From Antedon mediterranea (Eukaryota; Echinodermata; Crinoidea; Comatulida; Antedonidae), in NCBI RefSeq assembly GCF_964355755.1, contig NC_092672.1:30314501-30378500 (forward strand): a DNA stretch of 64,000 nucleotides, given 5' to 3'. Positions 10,607 to 24,089 of the stretch are shown here, in pieces (position 1 is the stretch's first letter; each line of letters starts with the position of its first letter). A program made the position numbers and the translations under genes. A model generated the notes under the pieces. That model was not told where the DNA came from, made no database searches, and was given only the letters and a program-made list of their open reading frames with translations.

Positions 10607-10750
10607 TAAAGCCCTGTCTGCAATATCAAACTTTATGTGACAAACAAATGTGATGTGCCCATGGGCATGATGATGTCACATTATTACCAGGTTTGAGCAT
10701 ATCACTACCATATTTTGTCAAATTAGTTTGATAGTGTAGACAGAGCTTTA
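10607..10750. mobile_element. MITE copy 2, same family as 1144-1279
   Basis: The ends TAAAGCCCTGTCTGCAATATC and the complement of ..GATAGTGTAGACAGAGCTTTA form an inverted repeat of about 25 bp with a few mismatches. The outermost TA at each end is likely the target duplication. The internal sequence matches copy 1. Confidence 0.8.
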
Positions 10751-11098
10751 GGCTTGTTTGATTATATCATAAAATACCATACCATACTAAAAATAATTAT
10801 TATTCATACATATAGATAACGCTGATAAAAGATAACTTTTCATAAGATTTTATACATCCTTATTATGATTACAAAAATAATAAATAAGCGTAATATAATT
10901 TACATACACATTATTTACAAGTTTTATGTACTTAATTACCATTATCCTTTTACAACCAATAATAATTTATACTTTGGGTAAATTGTAATGCTGTACTGTT
11001 TTGTCTAATACTCCTACCACATTTACGTGTACCATTGACAACAAGACTATTTATACAGTATACTGGTTTTGGTGTAGTCTGTCCATATCGACTGGCAG
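10751..11098 (-). other. probable 3' UTR/flank of the TSP1-CUB gene
   Basis: Noncoding sequence after the stop codon of the minus-strand gene. I found no clear AATAAA on the minus strand, so the cleavage site is not placed. Confidence 0.35.
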
Positions 11099-14000
11099 TT
11101 ATGATTTCTGCATCATTTGCCAAGAAGCTGAGTAGCCTTTCTTACTGATGCTGGCATCGCTAACAAACGTTACTTCTACCGTATTTCCCTGAGACGTCCA
11201 CTTCATTGGCATGTCTGGTACAGTGCAAATTCTGTCTATTATGCCAGTCATCATATCATAAACCTAAAAAGTTAATAAGAGAGAAGTGATTATTTAGAAA
11301 AAAATCTCTATTCATTATGAAAACAAGTATTACGACATAGGGGTCCAACCTGGAAAGCTAAAGATAGAATAAGTCTATCTAAAACAACATGGTGGAGGAA
11401 AATGGACAAAGAGAGAATAATCTAAGATGAAAGACAAGGAACGAGGAAAAATAGGCCACCACTGATAGAACCAACTACAGCATTTCGAATTGTCGTTTCA
11501 ACCACCTTCACATGAATGTTGAGGCTAAGGTACTCATTTGTATCAGAAGAAAACAAAGAAAAACACATTCTAAATTGTACTGCCAAAGTTGAAACCAGCA
11601 GAAATTCCATAAAGACGATGGATATAGGTTACCGTACCAACCAAGATATATTATTTTACAAACCTCAATATAATCAAAGTTGCAGTCCGTTTCTTCTTCA
11701 ATCTGCAAGTCACGGAAGTTAATTTCAATGTAGGAACCATTACCAGAGTCTGAGCTTTCTGCTACCAAGACATTCTTACAAATGACGTCATTAGGATAAT
11801 TTTCTGGATACAATGGTGACGAAATGTTTCCACCTGAACCTTTCAACATCTTGCCACATTCTGAAAAAAGAATACAAAAAAGATTACATTCTGTCTTATT
11901 ATAAGTATTTCATTATTTGCTTTTCGTCTGTTTTTTAGTTAGTTTTCAGCTTTTAATCGGTAGACATTGGTTTGAACCCCATGTTGATCGTTGTTCAAAG
12001 AGATCATATAGGATATACTGTTTTACCCATTATGACATGTATGAAGTAGCTGATTTTGATTGATAATTATAAAGTCTTTCTTAGTTTGGCCCTATTGGTT
12101 GGTACTTTAGTTTACCATCAGAATGAATTAATTTTTCTTTTACTAAAAGCCTCTTTGTCAAGTACCCTAATTGTGTAGCGCTTTGAACTTTTTTCTTTCT
12201 CTGAAAAAAAAAAATTGTAAGTTCTCCGCTCGAGCTCCAAAAACTTGGTAATGGATAGGAAGAGAGCGCCATCTAGATTATTATTCTGTTAATTTACCAG
12301 GTCCAGAACAGATAAATTGATCGGAAACAAATATGATGAACAGGTTAATCGGCCACAGTAACTAAATACACTTTATAGCTAGTTGGCCTCATGACATACG
12401 ACCATGGATTCAGAAGGCCACCATCATTCTTACCATAGTCAATTGGACAATCGTCGAGTTTACAACCAGTTTGTGTAAACGGTTTACTACTATTACATCG
12501 GCTATCTTCAATTGTGGTTAAGTCCGTCTTATCCCACCTGCAGTCTACTGTTCTCGATTGTATGCCAAACCCACACGATGCTGAACACTGAAAATACAAA
12601 TTAATGTAATGTATTGGTCTCTGACAGAAATTATATAAACTTTAGAAAACGGCCAAAACTACCGAAGTTGTAAATCGTCCACTTTTCCCTTCTGGGAAAT
12701 ACAATATAGACTCAGCGCATCTGTACTGCATTTGCTCAATGCATCAAGAGCATATAACTGTAGTACTTTAATACTTTGTTAATGCTTATACTATAGTATA
12801 GGCTTGACGACGGGCACAGATAAAGAAGTTTAGATTTGTTTTTATTTAGAGTAGAAATCACTCAGTTATCGCTATATAATAGGATTTGTATTTGAGTGAG
12901 TACAGTATCATTTCATTTCATGGCATGATTTCATAGCCGCTGTGATATCTAATTATTTCTTACCTCCGACCATTGAGAAGAAACCCAGAATCCATGACAC
13001 CGTCCAGCGTCACATTCCTGTGTGCTGTGTGGTTTACTATCAATGTCACATTCTGTACTGATTTCATTAGTTGGACCTCCGACATACCGGTAACACGTGA
13101 CAGGTCTTGTTTGAACACCAACTCCACAAGTTACGTCACATTCTTCCCAGGCATCAATTGACCAGTATGAGCCTATGAGAATGCTGTGAATAATGTGATA
13201 AAATTAAAAGTTAAATAGTGAAGTTTAAAACATGGCATGGTTTCTAATTTTATTGTGCCCATACATATTATTTTGTATCATCTCTTTTAGGACAATCTTA
13301 TCCAAAGGACACTTTCCCGTGAAAGGAACGAAAGGAAATTGTGTTTGAACGCTACTGCCACACAAAATGTATAGTTTAAAAATATTTAAAACTAGAACGC
13401 CACTCCTTTTTTAGTGATCCTGCTAACAAACAAACAAACAGACAAACACATGTTATCGACTACATTATACCTCCTTGGCGGAGGTAAATTACATTTATCG
13501 GAACGAAAATGAATAGTTTGCTCTTACTCGTCACATTCGTCGTTGGCGCACTCTTCTGTTTCTGATGGGCGTTGGTCTGCGTCACAGAGATTTTCTGATA
13601 TAACATTTCCATTTATACCGTTCGTACATGATATTCGGAAGCGCTGTACTCCTCCGCCACAAGTTACAGAACACTACAACATAATAAGAGCTTGTTAATC
13701 AACATGTGTTGGTTAAAAAGTTTCGTTGTAGTTTGTATATTTTTGAAAAGCATTTGGCACACGGGGCGTGCCATACATATACTTCTAGTAATTGCTATGC
13801 TACTTGTGGCAAGTCTACTATAATACTCACGTCTCCGTCTAGTTCAGCAACCCAAGTATTATCACTGTCTGGTGGACATTCGTTAGTTTCACAGTCTTCA
13901 GTTGCGTGTGGTTTCTCTTCAACTGCTGCGCAATGCTTATCTGCAACCAAGACCACAGCGGTGGTGCGGTAATCCACGCACGCGACATTACGAGTCCTTT

Positions 14001-17000
14001 GTCTGATTGAACAGTCACATTCACCGAAATAACCAACGACATAAGTAGGTCTAATAAGAAAGAGTGGACATTTGTTTATTTGATGATTGACAACACAAAG
14101 TAGAAACTCATTTTGCATATTTTTTTTTTAATTTCCTCCTGTTGCAGATTTGTTATCTACCATTGTAGCTTGGTTTATGGTTTTCCACCCATTTGGTAAC
14201 ATAATACTAAAGACATTGTGTACACAACGATAATAAGAATGTACACTTTTAAAATTACTGGTATTGTGTCGGACGGCGCCCCGTACACACTGATAGGTCG
14301 TAATATTTTTGTTGTAAGTACGGGTATTTTGTCGGCGGTCGCCGGACGGCGCCCCGTACGCAGTAATGATAGAATACAGTACTGTACAACGACAATAAAA
14401 AATGTAGAAATTGTAATTACGGGTAATGTGTCGATGGGTAGCCCACTATACGTGTATAAAACCATACCTTTCAATGGATGGATCAACTACGTATTCTGTT
14501 GTAGCCTCCTCATTGATGTAAAGTGTTGTTTGTTTAAATTCTAAGGTAGTTGCTTGTGCAATTGTCGTTGTGATTTGTAACATGGTCGTCTGAGATGGCG
14601 TTGCAAGTGGAGTTGTTTCTTCAATCGTTACAGTCGTTGATTCGCCAGGGCATGATGAAAGTCCTTCACAAACAATAATTTCATCTGGTTTGGTCCCAGG
14701 GCAAACGCTGTCATCGACGTGGGAATGGGCACCATTGATTGTCTGAACGCATAGTACATGACGTGACCGGGTAGCGTAGCCACATGTAGCAGAGCACTGT
14801 AAAAAGAGGTGATAGCAAATTTTAGTTAGAGATTCATTCACGCGCTTCCTTGAAACATTTATACTATTTATAGTAACATTACGTCATGTTAATCGAAATC
14901 TTTTTAAAGTTATGTTTCCCCGGTAAAACATGTTTAAACGAGTTTAAGAGTCTAGAAAAGTTTTTACATACTTCACCAAACGATCCCTCGATGTATCTTA
15001 TCTGGATATTTGGATCTTGAGTTGGTGTTTGAGTGGTTGTTTGTACTGGTGGTTGAGTTGATGGGGCTTGGGTGGTCGAAGCTTCAGTTGTTGCTTGGAC
15101 TGGTGGTTGAGTTGATGGTGCTCGGGTTGGTGCTGATGTTGTACCAATGGTTGGATCACACGGTTCCATGTTGCATATCTGTTCTGTGCTAGGTTTAACC
15201 GCCTTACAGTCAGTGTCTTGTGCGGGGTAAGCGTAGCTCTCATCTCTCCCGACACATATGACTTGCCTAGTTTGTAGTCCACCATCACATTCTGCAGAAC
15301 ACTAGAGAAAATAAAAGGTTGTCAGGACGATCGGGACAACGGACGATTAGGCTCAAAACAGTTGGGCCCGATCGTCGTATTTGTCTTTTCCTCAAATAGA
15401 ACCGATAGAACTGGAGGAAGTGCACATATTATGATATTCTTATCATATTTCAATAGTGAAAAAAGGAAACACGACTACCGGAAAGAGCAAGTCTGTGGCT
15501 ATAGACTTTATTTAAACAAAGCACCAGTTTTATTACAAGTCTGAAGTTTCTTATAGGCGACCATCGTAACAACCAATCTACTCGCTCTATTGTTTAACAT
15601 AACATTACATAACATAACTCACCACATCCCAATCGCCCAAAAAGTAGTCGTATGTGACTCCTGAATCGGATACTACTGGATCGGATGGACAATCATCAGT
15701 GTTGCAGTCTTGTAGTTGTTCAGGTTTTGGTCCTAGGCTATCTAAACCTTCACAGAATACACTTGAAATCGGAGATCCGTTTGCTGTACAGCCTACAATG
15801 CGACTCTGGAATCCACTTCCACAAGATTGTGAACACTGCAAATATAAATGTAAAAGTAGCTGCTGTAAATGTGGTGAATAAAAAGTGTCTTGAAGCTTTT
15901 TGTCCCTTGCACTTAGCTTAATTGACCAATCACAAGCATTAGGTGAGATTATTCATCGCCTAAGTTGATCACATTATTCGTGCTGCGCTTACGTACTTAC
16001 ATTGCGTCATAGTGAAAACCAAAATAAACGACGCATACAACTATTTTCACCTTTCCAGTGTCTCCTTCCGTCGAACAGCCAACAAACGGCGCTAATTATA
16101 GAATTAAACATTCAATCAAAATAATGTAATATAATACACTACTAACAAACCACTTGATTCTCTTGGAACATTTCGTAATACAGCATCACATATGTTTCAC
16201 ATGAATCGCTAGTATCATAGACCATAACACTTAACCTTACATAATACGGGCACCACATATGAAATATTGACGTATGTGGCGATATAGCACTGATAATCGT
16301 GTACGCGAACTACCGTATTAGACTATCATAATGCGTTATGCCCAAAAGGCTTTAAATGTATTGACGTAATATCTTACCAATCCCCAATCATATGAGACCC
16401 ATTCGTAGTCTACTGCTGGAGTAGGAGAAGTGGTTGGTGAAGATGTTGCGATTCCTGTTAATCCGCATACTCCTGCAAAGCACTGCTGCCAATTAGATGG
16501 CTTTGTGACTCCTGCGCAGTTTATTTCACTTTGTACTTGCGTAGTCCCGACTATCACACAAGTAACCTGACGGAATCGCCATCCGTACCCACACTCTGTT
16601 GCACTACACTGTTATGGAAATAAAAGGAATGCATTGAAATAATATTGTATATTATATGTAATATTATGTAATAATGTAATATTATGTAATAATATTTAAT
16701 ATATGTAATATGTAATATATGTAATATTATGTTACATTATGTAATATAGTAATAATATGTGATATATGTAATATTATGTAATAATGTAATATTATGTAAT
16801 AATATGTAATATATGTAATATTATGTAACATTATGTAATATAGTAATATGTAATATATGTAATATTATGTAATAATGTAATGTTATGTAATAATGTAATA
16901 TTATGTAATAATGTAATGTTATGTAATAATGTAATATTATGTAATATTATTGAGTGTTTTTGATTTTTGATTTTATCTGTTTTAAATGTTGTTTTAAATA

Positions 17001-17398
17001 TTGTTATAATTGTATTTTGTAGGGGGTTGTGGACAATTTCGTGTTATGACGCATTGTTGCTGTCGCAACCCCCCTTGACCGATTGTGTCAAATGAATAAA
17101 TGAAATGAATGAATGCAATGGCCAAGTTTGGTAATGACGGCTACACCTTGGCACCCATCCGAACGTTTGATATTAATTATATGGTTATTTTGATTTAGTT
17201 CTATAAACACCTATAATTCCGTTATTAAGGGGACACTTATAATTGGGTCTTGAGATTCTACTGCAATTGTACTGATATATGAATTTAGAGTAGTAGATAA
17301 AATACCTGTCCATATTCTTCGATACGCCATTCGTATTCTACTTGGCCATATACCACGGCTACCACAAACACAAGTACAAAAGTCTTCAGTTCAAACAT
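11099..17398 (-). CDS. secreted multi-thrombospondin-repeat protein with C-terminal CUB domain
   Basis: Eleven coding exons (minus strand): 17306-17398, 16378-16608, 15623-15835, 14972-15301, 14468-14796, 13831-14050, 13528-13673, 12964-13183, 12434-12587, 11664-11860 and 11099-11263. All have GT-AG borders, phases agree at every junction, and the total is 2298 nt, or 765 residues plus stop. The start is MFELKTFVLVFVVAVVYG, a signal peptide. Eight thrombospondin type-1 repeats follow (CSATECG, CSQSCG, CSAECD, CSATCG, a divergent CDCSIR, CSVTCG, CDVTCG, CSASCG). Several introns cut just before the CS. Thr/Pro/Gln-rich linkers, including APSTQPPVQ twice, look mucin-like. A CUB domain (ECGKML..ISSPLYPENYP..DYIE, then GYSASW) ends the protein. 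No metalloprotease or membrane segment is seen, so it is probably a matrix or secreted adhesion protein. It resembles the non-catalytic tail of ADAMTS proteins; the exact orthologue is unknown. Confidence 0.9.
13468..13486. repeat. short hairpin in a dispersed repeat
   Basis: TACCTCC-TTGGC-GGAGGTA (perfect 7-bp arms) follows an (AAAC)n-like tract in an intron of the TSP1-CUB gene. It looks like the end of a small dispersed element; no second copy is in this window. Confidence 0.35.
14240..14455. repeat. degenerate GC-rich minisatellite in an intron
   Basis: About three diverged units, each with TTACGGGTA/TACGGGTA followed by TGTCGG. In the first two, GACGGCGCCCCGTAC follows. They lie in the intron between coding exons 5 and 6 of the TSP1-CUB gene and are far more GC-rich than the surroundings. 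Confidence 0.6.
16640..16952. repeat. AT-rich microsatellite ATGTAATATT/ATGTAATA
   Basis: Over 300 bp of reiterated ATGTAATATT, ATGTAATA and ATGTAAT units in the intron between coding exons 1 and 2 of the TSP1-CUB gene. Higher-order repeats of about 110 bp are visible. Confidence 0.85.
16953..17110 (+). mobile_element. possible retroelement 3' tail
   Basis: A short stretch containing GGGGGTTGTGGAC..CGCAACCCCCC ends in a (AATG)n-like tail (AATGAATAAATGAAATGAATG). It resembles the 3' end of a non-LTR element next to the microsatellite. No coding sequence remains. Confidence 0.35.
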
Positions 17399-17418
17399 CA
17401 CGATTATGTTAATTTAAT
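17399..17418 (-). other. 5' UTR part of exon 2, TSP1-CUB gene
   Basis: An acceptor AG at 17419-17420 follows a T-rich tract. About 20 nt of leader then precede the ATG at 17398. The intron to the upstream leader exon is about 2.4 kb. Confidence 0.7.
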
Positions 17419-19835
17419 CTACAAACACAAATAATGACAATAAATAATGTATAATCATTAAATCATAAATACATCGTAAAACATCGAAAAGAAGCCCATC
17501 TTGAAAAAATCTCGAATGCCCATTTAAAATAAATCATCCTTGGCTTTTTTTAAAGAATGTATGGTCTTCTCGAGATATTTTATTTTTAATTAACTTCTCA
17601 CTAAGAAGTAAATTAAAAAAAATATACATAACACATATTAAGTAAAGGATGGGACTAACGTTTGGTAAACACCTCTAAAACGGACCAGTCCCAATTTCAC
17701 AATGAGCCCAATTATGATCAGTGGCTGCGTATGTGTATTACAGTACAGTGGTACATCGGGGACATCTAAAATGTCACATTATTACGCCAAGTATTCATTA
17801 TTTCTGCCTTAATTGCAAAGGAAAAAATTAATGTGGGCCTACCCCCTACACGATACTATATAGGTTTATGTTTTGAATGACAAATGAACTAATAATGAAA
17901 AAACATAGTTAAGAGTTAAGGTGTTGGTTGATATAAGGCAAACATTAAGAAAAAGAGTCATAATTTAATCACCTTAATTTAAGGGAAGTATTTGGAGATT
18001 ATATAACATTATTAAAAGCTCTAGAGGCCAAGTCTACTACCGCGTTTGAAACCATCCGTTTTTGTATGAACTTCCTAACATACCCGGACCCTAAAGGATC
18101 TTACTGACTGCACCCTTATCATACAACACCAAGCCCTTTCCTTTCCTTTTCGAATTCAGTCCGATAGGCCTACCCATTTAAACTGTGAGCAATCCTTCGA
18201 TATTAGGCCACTTCTGTAATCCTAGCTTCAAGCAGTGAATGCAGACACTGCCTCTATTGTTGAATTCAAAATGATTAGGCCTACCCGTACGGATTTATGG
18301 TCGCTAAATTAATTAGGGAATTTGGCACTATAAATATTGTCGCATTGTCCGGTAAATTTTGGCACCAATTCTTGAGCTTTTCGCGACTAAGGACATTGGC
18401 AAATATTTACATATTATTGTTTCTATTATTACGGTGATATTTCTGACAGTTGTGTAGTTATAAATAAATGGCCTAAAGATAAAATAAATGAAGGCACCAT
18501 TGCCTGGAAGGACTCAAATAATACACTAAAAAAAAAACAGTAATTAAATTTAAAAAAAAAACAGCAATTAAAACAATACATTGTTAACGCGTGTGTGGTC
18601 ACTGTGAAGTTGAGTGATTTTCCAGGATAGAATTTCGGGTGAACATGCAACAAAAATCTGAGTTACAAAGGAACTATTAAGTAGAACTTGAACCGTACGA
18701 GACCCTTAGTTGAAAAGCATGTTTTTGAAAGTGTAACATCTAGTCCACGGCAGCGCCTTGATCACTTTAGTGGATATGTGCGCTTTACAAATCTTACAGG
18801 CCTATATTATTATTAAGAACAGATACTGAATATACATAATTAAGCAAATGCCAAAGATACACTAACTCGGTATGTATAAACATGAAATCTCTTCACTAAA
18901 AAAAATCCTATTTTAGTGTGATTTTACATTTTGTATTAAGGCCTATGGAGTTAACTCTTCCCTGATGGAATATTTATTCTGAAATAAAGTGATCAATTCA
19001 ATTCAATAACGCGGAATACTGCGGTTTTACCGATACATTTTTTTTCTTGCTTAACTAGACGTGTTATTGATACGAATGGATTTGCATACGTAGGGAAAGC
19101 AAGGTTGGCGGGAATGATAAGTCGATCAATAACTTAGCCGACAATGATTCCAATCGATCACAGTTGCCATGGGCGGTACAGCGGAGAATAGTTGTTACAG
19201 GCTACACCTTTGATTCGGAAAAATTAGAACGAGTCAACTAAACAAGTAAAACTGATAATTATCAGTTGTGTATCGGTTCTAATAACATGCCCAGTAGGCC
19301 TTCCGAAAGTAGGTTCTATTTAAAATATATGACTAAGAATTTTGTACTGAAAAAAATCATGCTACCTGATATTGGGGCAAAACCATTTTTACCAAACCAT
19401 TACAAAAAAACAATTTTGAAAACATATACAAAAATCATAATACAAAGAACCGGCTACTTTTGTACACATCTATTATCTAAATATATTAACATATAAAAAT
19501 AATTTGTTGAAATAAAATCGAAACCAAATCGATTACTGTACTTATGTTGTTAGAATTCAAATAGCTTAATAGTACGGTATAGTATAGATATTATTATGAA
19601 CATTGTTTTGACTTTCACCACATCACCTAATGATATTTAAAATACAGTATAAAAGATTTTTTTCTGTCTGATTTCAACATCACATTGACAGTACAAACGC
19701 TTTTATTGTTATCACCATCATGGTAAAAAATAACAATATCAAATAACTTGAAACAGTATAACTGTTATAAGCCATTAAACAAATCTGTAATTTCTATATA
19801 GGAATTATCAATATAAATAAATAGTACAATCTTAC

Positions 19836-19885
19836 CTTTGATAGAAAATTTAATCTTCAAACAGGTTCCTCGCAACAATTCTGCA
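19836..19885 (-). promoter_or_regulatory. noncoding first exon of the TSP1-CUB gene
   Basis: On the minus strand ..CTATCAAAG|GTAAGAT gives a strong donor at 19834-19835. The upstream boundary is inferred from a TATA box about 30 nt before it. It would splice to the acceptor at 17419. Confidence 0.55.
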
Positions 19886-19910
19886 AATAGTTAAATTCTG
19901 AGATCGACTC

Positions 19911-19920
19911 AATATATAAG
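19911..19920 (-). promoter_or_regulatory. TATA box of the TSP1-CUB gene
   Basis: The minus strand reads CTTATATATT about 30 nt upstream of the proposed leader exon. Confidence 0.5.
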
Positions 19921-22244
19921 CTCATAAAGGCTCCACCCTTTTGATTAACCGTGAGTAACCGCACACTTGCGACCAATCACAGCGCTCATACAACCACTAA
20001 ATTCTGAACGTTTACTTAGTGTCGCAGCAATACAATAAGTGCTCCTTCGTACAATAACTTCACATACATGGGTGTAATTATAAAATACCAAACATATTTG
20101 TTGGTGACAGGTTCGGAGTGGTACCGTATTCTTATCGATAGCGAGGTTCTAGAAAACTTATTATCTTAGAATATTAATAATATAATTGACAGTTAAACGA
20201 GCCTTATAAGGTTTGGCTGTTGAAAATTAAATTCTACAATATTAGTAGTGGAATGTCAGGGTAAAAATGAGAAGCACGTCCAGTGTCCCCTCTAAAATCA
20301 AGATTTAAAATCCTTTTATGAGAAATTTTACTTGGAAAATGCTTTCTGTTCTTTACAGTCTCAACTTCAATCGTTATTTTCTGTTTTCATTCTGTACGTC
20401 CCGGCTACTATTTTTTTCTATCATTTAAAAAAAAGAAATAAAAAACAACCACACTGTGCTCAAGGATCATAGAAAAAAAACCGACGAAAATTGTCATATT
20501 TAATTTAAAAAAAAACAAGTTATGATAATACAAACGGAAACCTTTTAATCCATAATTGTTCATGTACAATCATCCAATAATTGTTAATATCTCATAGTTA
20601 TTATATACAAATTAGGACCTTACCTTAAATAGTATGTCCTGTTAAGGAGAGTACCGGTAGTTAAAGTTTATGTAGAGATAACAACAACCTATTAAAAACT
20701 ATAGTTTAGTATTTTGACTTTAAATATAAGATTTAGACACATTTTCAACTGTTAATCATTGATATTATTGTGCCTATACATTTTTTCTTAGCGGAAAAAA
20801 GTTTGATCTTTCCCTAGAATGTTGGTATGCCTGGTCTAACTTGGCAACATGTACAAACTCTTATAGTAATTCTAGGCTTAAATCTGGGTTATTGTCAATA
20901 ATACCTTGAATGTATTCATCATCCTATGAGTTAAGAACAATTACATAGCCACTACCCAGTGATTCAGTATTGTCAATACTGTACAGCATTAACAACAAAC
21001 CACAGACTTGCAAACAATAAAAGGGTATCCCTTCCGTTTGAATCATCATGTGCGAGTCAAAGGAGCGATGACGTCACGTTTATTCAATAGAACCAATTGT
21101 TATAAATCGGTTTACTGGAAAACTACCTCGATCATTTCAATAGTGACGGATGACTAAGTAATCAATATTTACATTTGGCAACGCTTTTGAAAATAGAATT
21201 ATGAAATTATTATAATTATTTTTATGATATTGTATTAAACCAAGTACATTGTAGACTAATATCTATTACTTCTGAGTGCCTTTGATGTTGTATTCCAGAT
21301 TTTGTATCTGTCCGCGTTGGCTTACACTGCTATTTAGCCTTATTTAATAAAGTACTAAGTATCCTAATATTCAGAACCACAATCTTCCTTGCATTGACTC
21401 GATCACTTTTTAATTAACCATTGATTAATAAAGTTGTTGGTTATTACGCTTTAGTGACAGTTATGTCGTTTATTTCCATGATAGACCTACAAGTTATTCA
21501 TTGCTATTTTATTTATTTATTTAGCATTTATTTAGTTCATCTCTTACTCATATTAGCAGGATAATATTATATTAATTGTTTTTATTAATTTAAAAAAAAA
21601 ATGTTAAACGTATTTTGACAAAATAATATTTTCAAATCTTTATTTGTTTCGTAGCATGGATGCATGAAAAACTAATTTTCCTTTACAGAACATACAGAAT
21701 AAACATTTTTAGTATAATATGTCTTTTTTGAAAAGGCTACAGTAAAACGGGAGTACTTATTACTTCGAACGTTTCAATCTCTAGATTTTATCGACTGACT
21801 GTTGACAAGCAATCTGGTCAAAGCATTGAATCTCTATGTAATATATTTCATTCTCACAATCTTCATATTTTTAATTACCACAATTTACAAAATGGCTATA
21901 CATTAAACAAATTATCACATATAAAAGTATTTCATTAAGTAATGTTGGGGTGATAAAATAAGAAAAATAGTAACAGGTTTACCAGCATGTACCTCAACCT
22001 GAACTGAAATCTTATAAACAAAAATATGTAATTATTCAAGAATATTCTGTTGTATTTTAATAAATATATTAATATCTTGTTTAGAAATTTGTTTAGGTTT
22101 TGTTTCATCGGAAGTAACGTAAAATACGTTAAAATAATACTGTAGTAAAATCAAGGTTTAATAACCACTGGAAACAATGGGTTTTGAAGTATCTGATTAA
22201 CACTGCTTTACCTGGTAGGCGCTGAAGCTTTTGTTGTGGGGAAC
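19921..22244. other. intergenic, no feature seen
   Basis: AT-rich sequence upstream of the TSP1-CUB gene. No ORF, RNA gene or strong repeat could be supported. Confidence 0.4.
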
Positions 22245-23950
22245 AATCGGTTTTTGTAGAAGGTCCTTTCTCTATGAATGAACTGAAAAAACAATAGCCG
22301 CGGTGTGTAGTTGGTACGCCGGCAGTGAGTACAATTCTATGGAATGTCATTTTACGATTTTATTTATTTACTTCTCACGTACGAGTTAGTGATATCTTTG
22401 GCTTGTTGAGTGTAGTGACTTATTCCTTTGTCCAAAACTCAGTTTGTAAATATTATAAAGAGAGGTGCATGTGTGTTACTGGGATTGGGGTTGATTTCGA
22501 AACATTTATTTTCTTCTTTTAACATCATATTAAATAGAAAACAATTGAGTTAAAGAGTAAGGTTACACATTGAAAGTACAGCGGAATGTTTGGTTTGATT
22601 TTAAATATTAGTACCAATTTTATTATTTAGCAACATCCTGTAAAGTGCGTATATACATTGAGTTAATATTTGTGTGATACACATAGATCAATATCAATCA
22701 ATCAATTTATTTGGAAATTGCACCTTTACATCGGTGGCACACACAGGAAGTGGTGCATCCATATTGAACACAATTAACATAAAATGACGGATACGGATAC
22801 TTAAGCTAATTTAAATTAAAATTAGTACTATATACTGTATTTGTCTGACATGAGTTGATACATTTTAGTTAAATATATTTATATATATACATAAAGAGGA
22901 AGTAGTAACAAAAATAATTGTTGATGAGGATATTAAATTTATCATGATAGTTAATATTGAATTGTGATACAAAATAATATATAAAAATACATTCACATAA
23001 AGTCATAAGTTAATACGAAAAAAAATCTTAACTACACTTTAACTAAAAAAAAAAAAAATTTATTTCGTTACTCTATTTACAGTTATACATTAGTAGTACC
23101 AGACTGGTATTCGTAGTACAGTACACGTGTATATCACGTGTTTATGCAAGGAGTTATAACTCCTTGATTTTAATGACTTTTAACAGAACTAAACTTTAAA
23201 TCAGTGTTAATTTATTTTCAAAAATATGGTCAAATGTCTAACATTTTGAATTCAAATTTGCTAATAAAGTATTGAACTTAAGAAGCACGGTATCTGGTGA
23301 TGCCTGTAAAGAAATATATTCGAAAGCAGTGTTCTGCCAATATAGGCCTAATCAACTTCCGGCAAATTAGGCGAAGTACCGAATTATTGATGTACTATGT
23401 AACAATCTAGAGTACACAAAATGTCAAATAACATTTGTCTATCCGATTGACAAATAGCCTTCGATTGCTCTTGGTCTATGTTTTTGATGGCTAGGCATAA
23501 TCTATCACTACTAGATCTGTTTTTTAATATATACTTTTCTTACACCATTTTTAATATCGATTGGAGCCAATTTAGTCTCTTGCTGACAAAACCTGCTTCG
23601 GGAGAACACTTGGAAGAGACCTCTCTTAATCATTTAACAATAACGAACACATCAATTATCTCAATATTCGGGAGTTTCTAAAAATATTCCAAATATTCTT
23701 TCAAATATTCAGAATGCCCAACTGAATTTTTCAAATTTTTTCCTTCGCGTTTACAAGAGCCTAATCTTCTTACACAACATTGGTACCGGTCTCTCTTATT
23801 GTACGGAAGAAATCCGATAATATATGTATTGGTTGTTCTATTCATGTCACCGGGGAGTTTCCTCCATTATTCATCAACATGTTTGTATTTATTTATATCA
23901 ATTGGATCACCGTTCAATGTATATTGACTTTGGTGTTAACAAATTAACAT
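22245..23950 (+). repeat. diverged segmental duplication (partner 51555-52170)
   Basis: Colinear islands match the partner block. They include TCTATGAATGAACTG near 22272, TCACGTACGAGTTAGTGATAT near 22374, GTCAAATGTCTAACATT near 23229, and GATTTTGGTGTAAACAAA-like sequence near 23929. The islands are spaced farther apart here. The block is noncoding and appears to be a copied flank of the TRIM/KY segment. Confidence 0.6.
22684..22990 (-). mobile_element. probable retroelement 3' end
   Basis: It starts with a TCAATCAATCAATTTATTTGG tail like those at 10085 and 46845, followed by degenerate sequence without an ORF. Only the tail is diagnostic. Confidence 0.35.
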
Positions 23951-24089
23951 TTATTTATTTATTTAAGGTATAAAAAACATCAAATTCCAACCAGCAGCAA
24001 GAGCTGAAAGGGTTGGATTACAATCATAAACTGAGAAGAAATGAGAACAAATAAAAAAGAAAAGTTAGTTTTACCTCCCCTTCTTTTAT

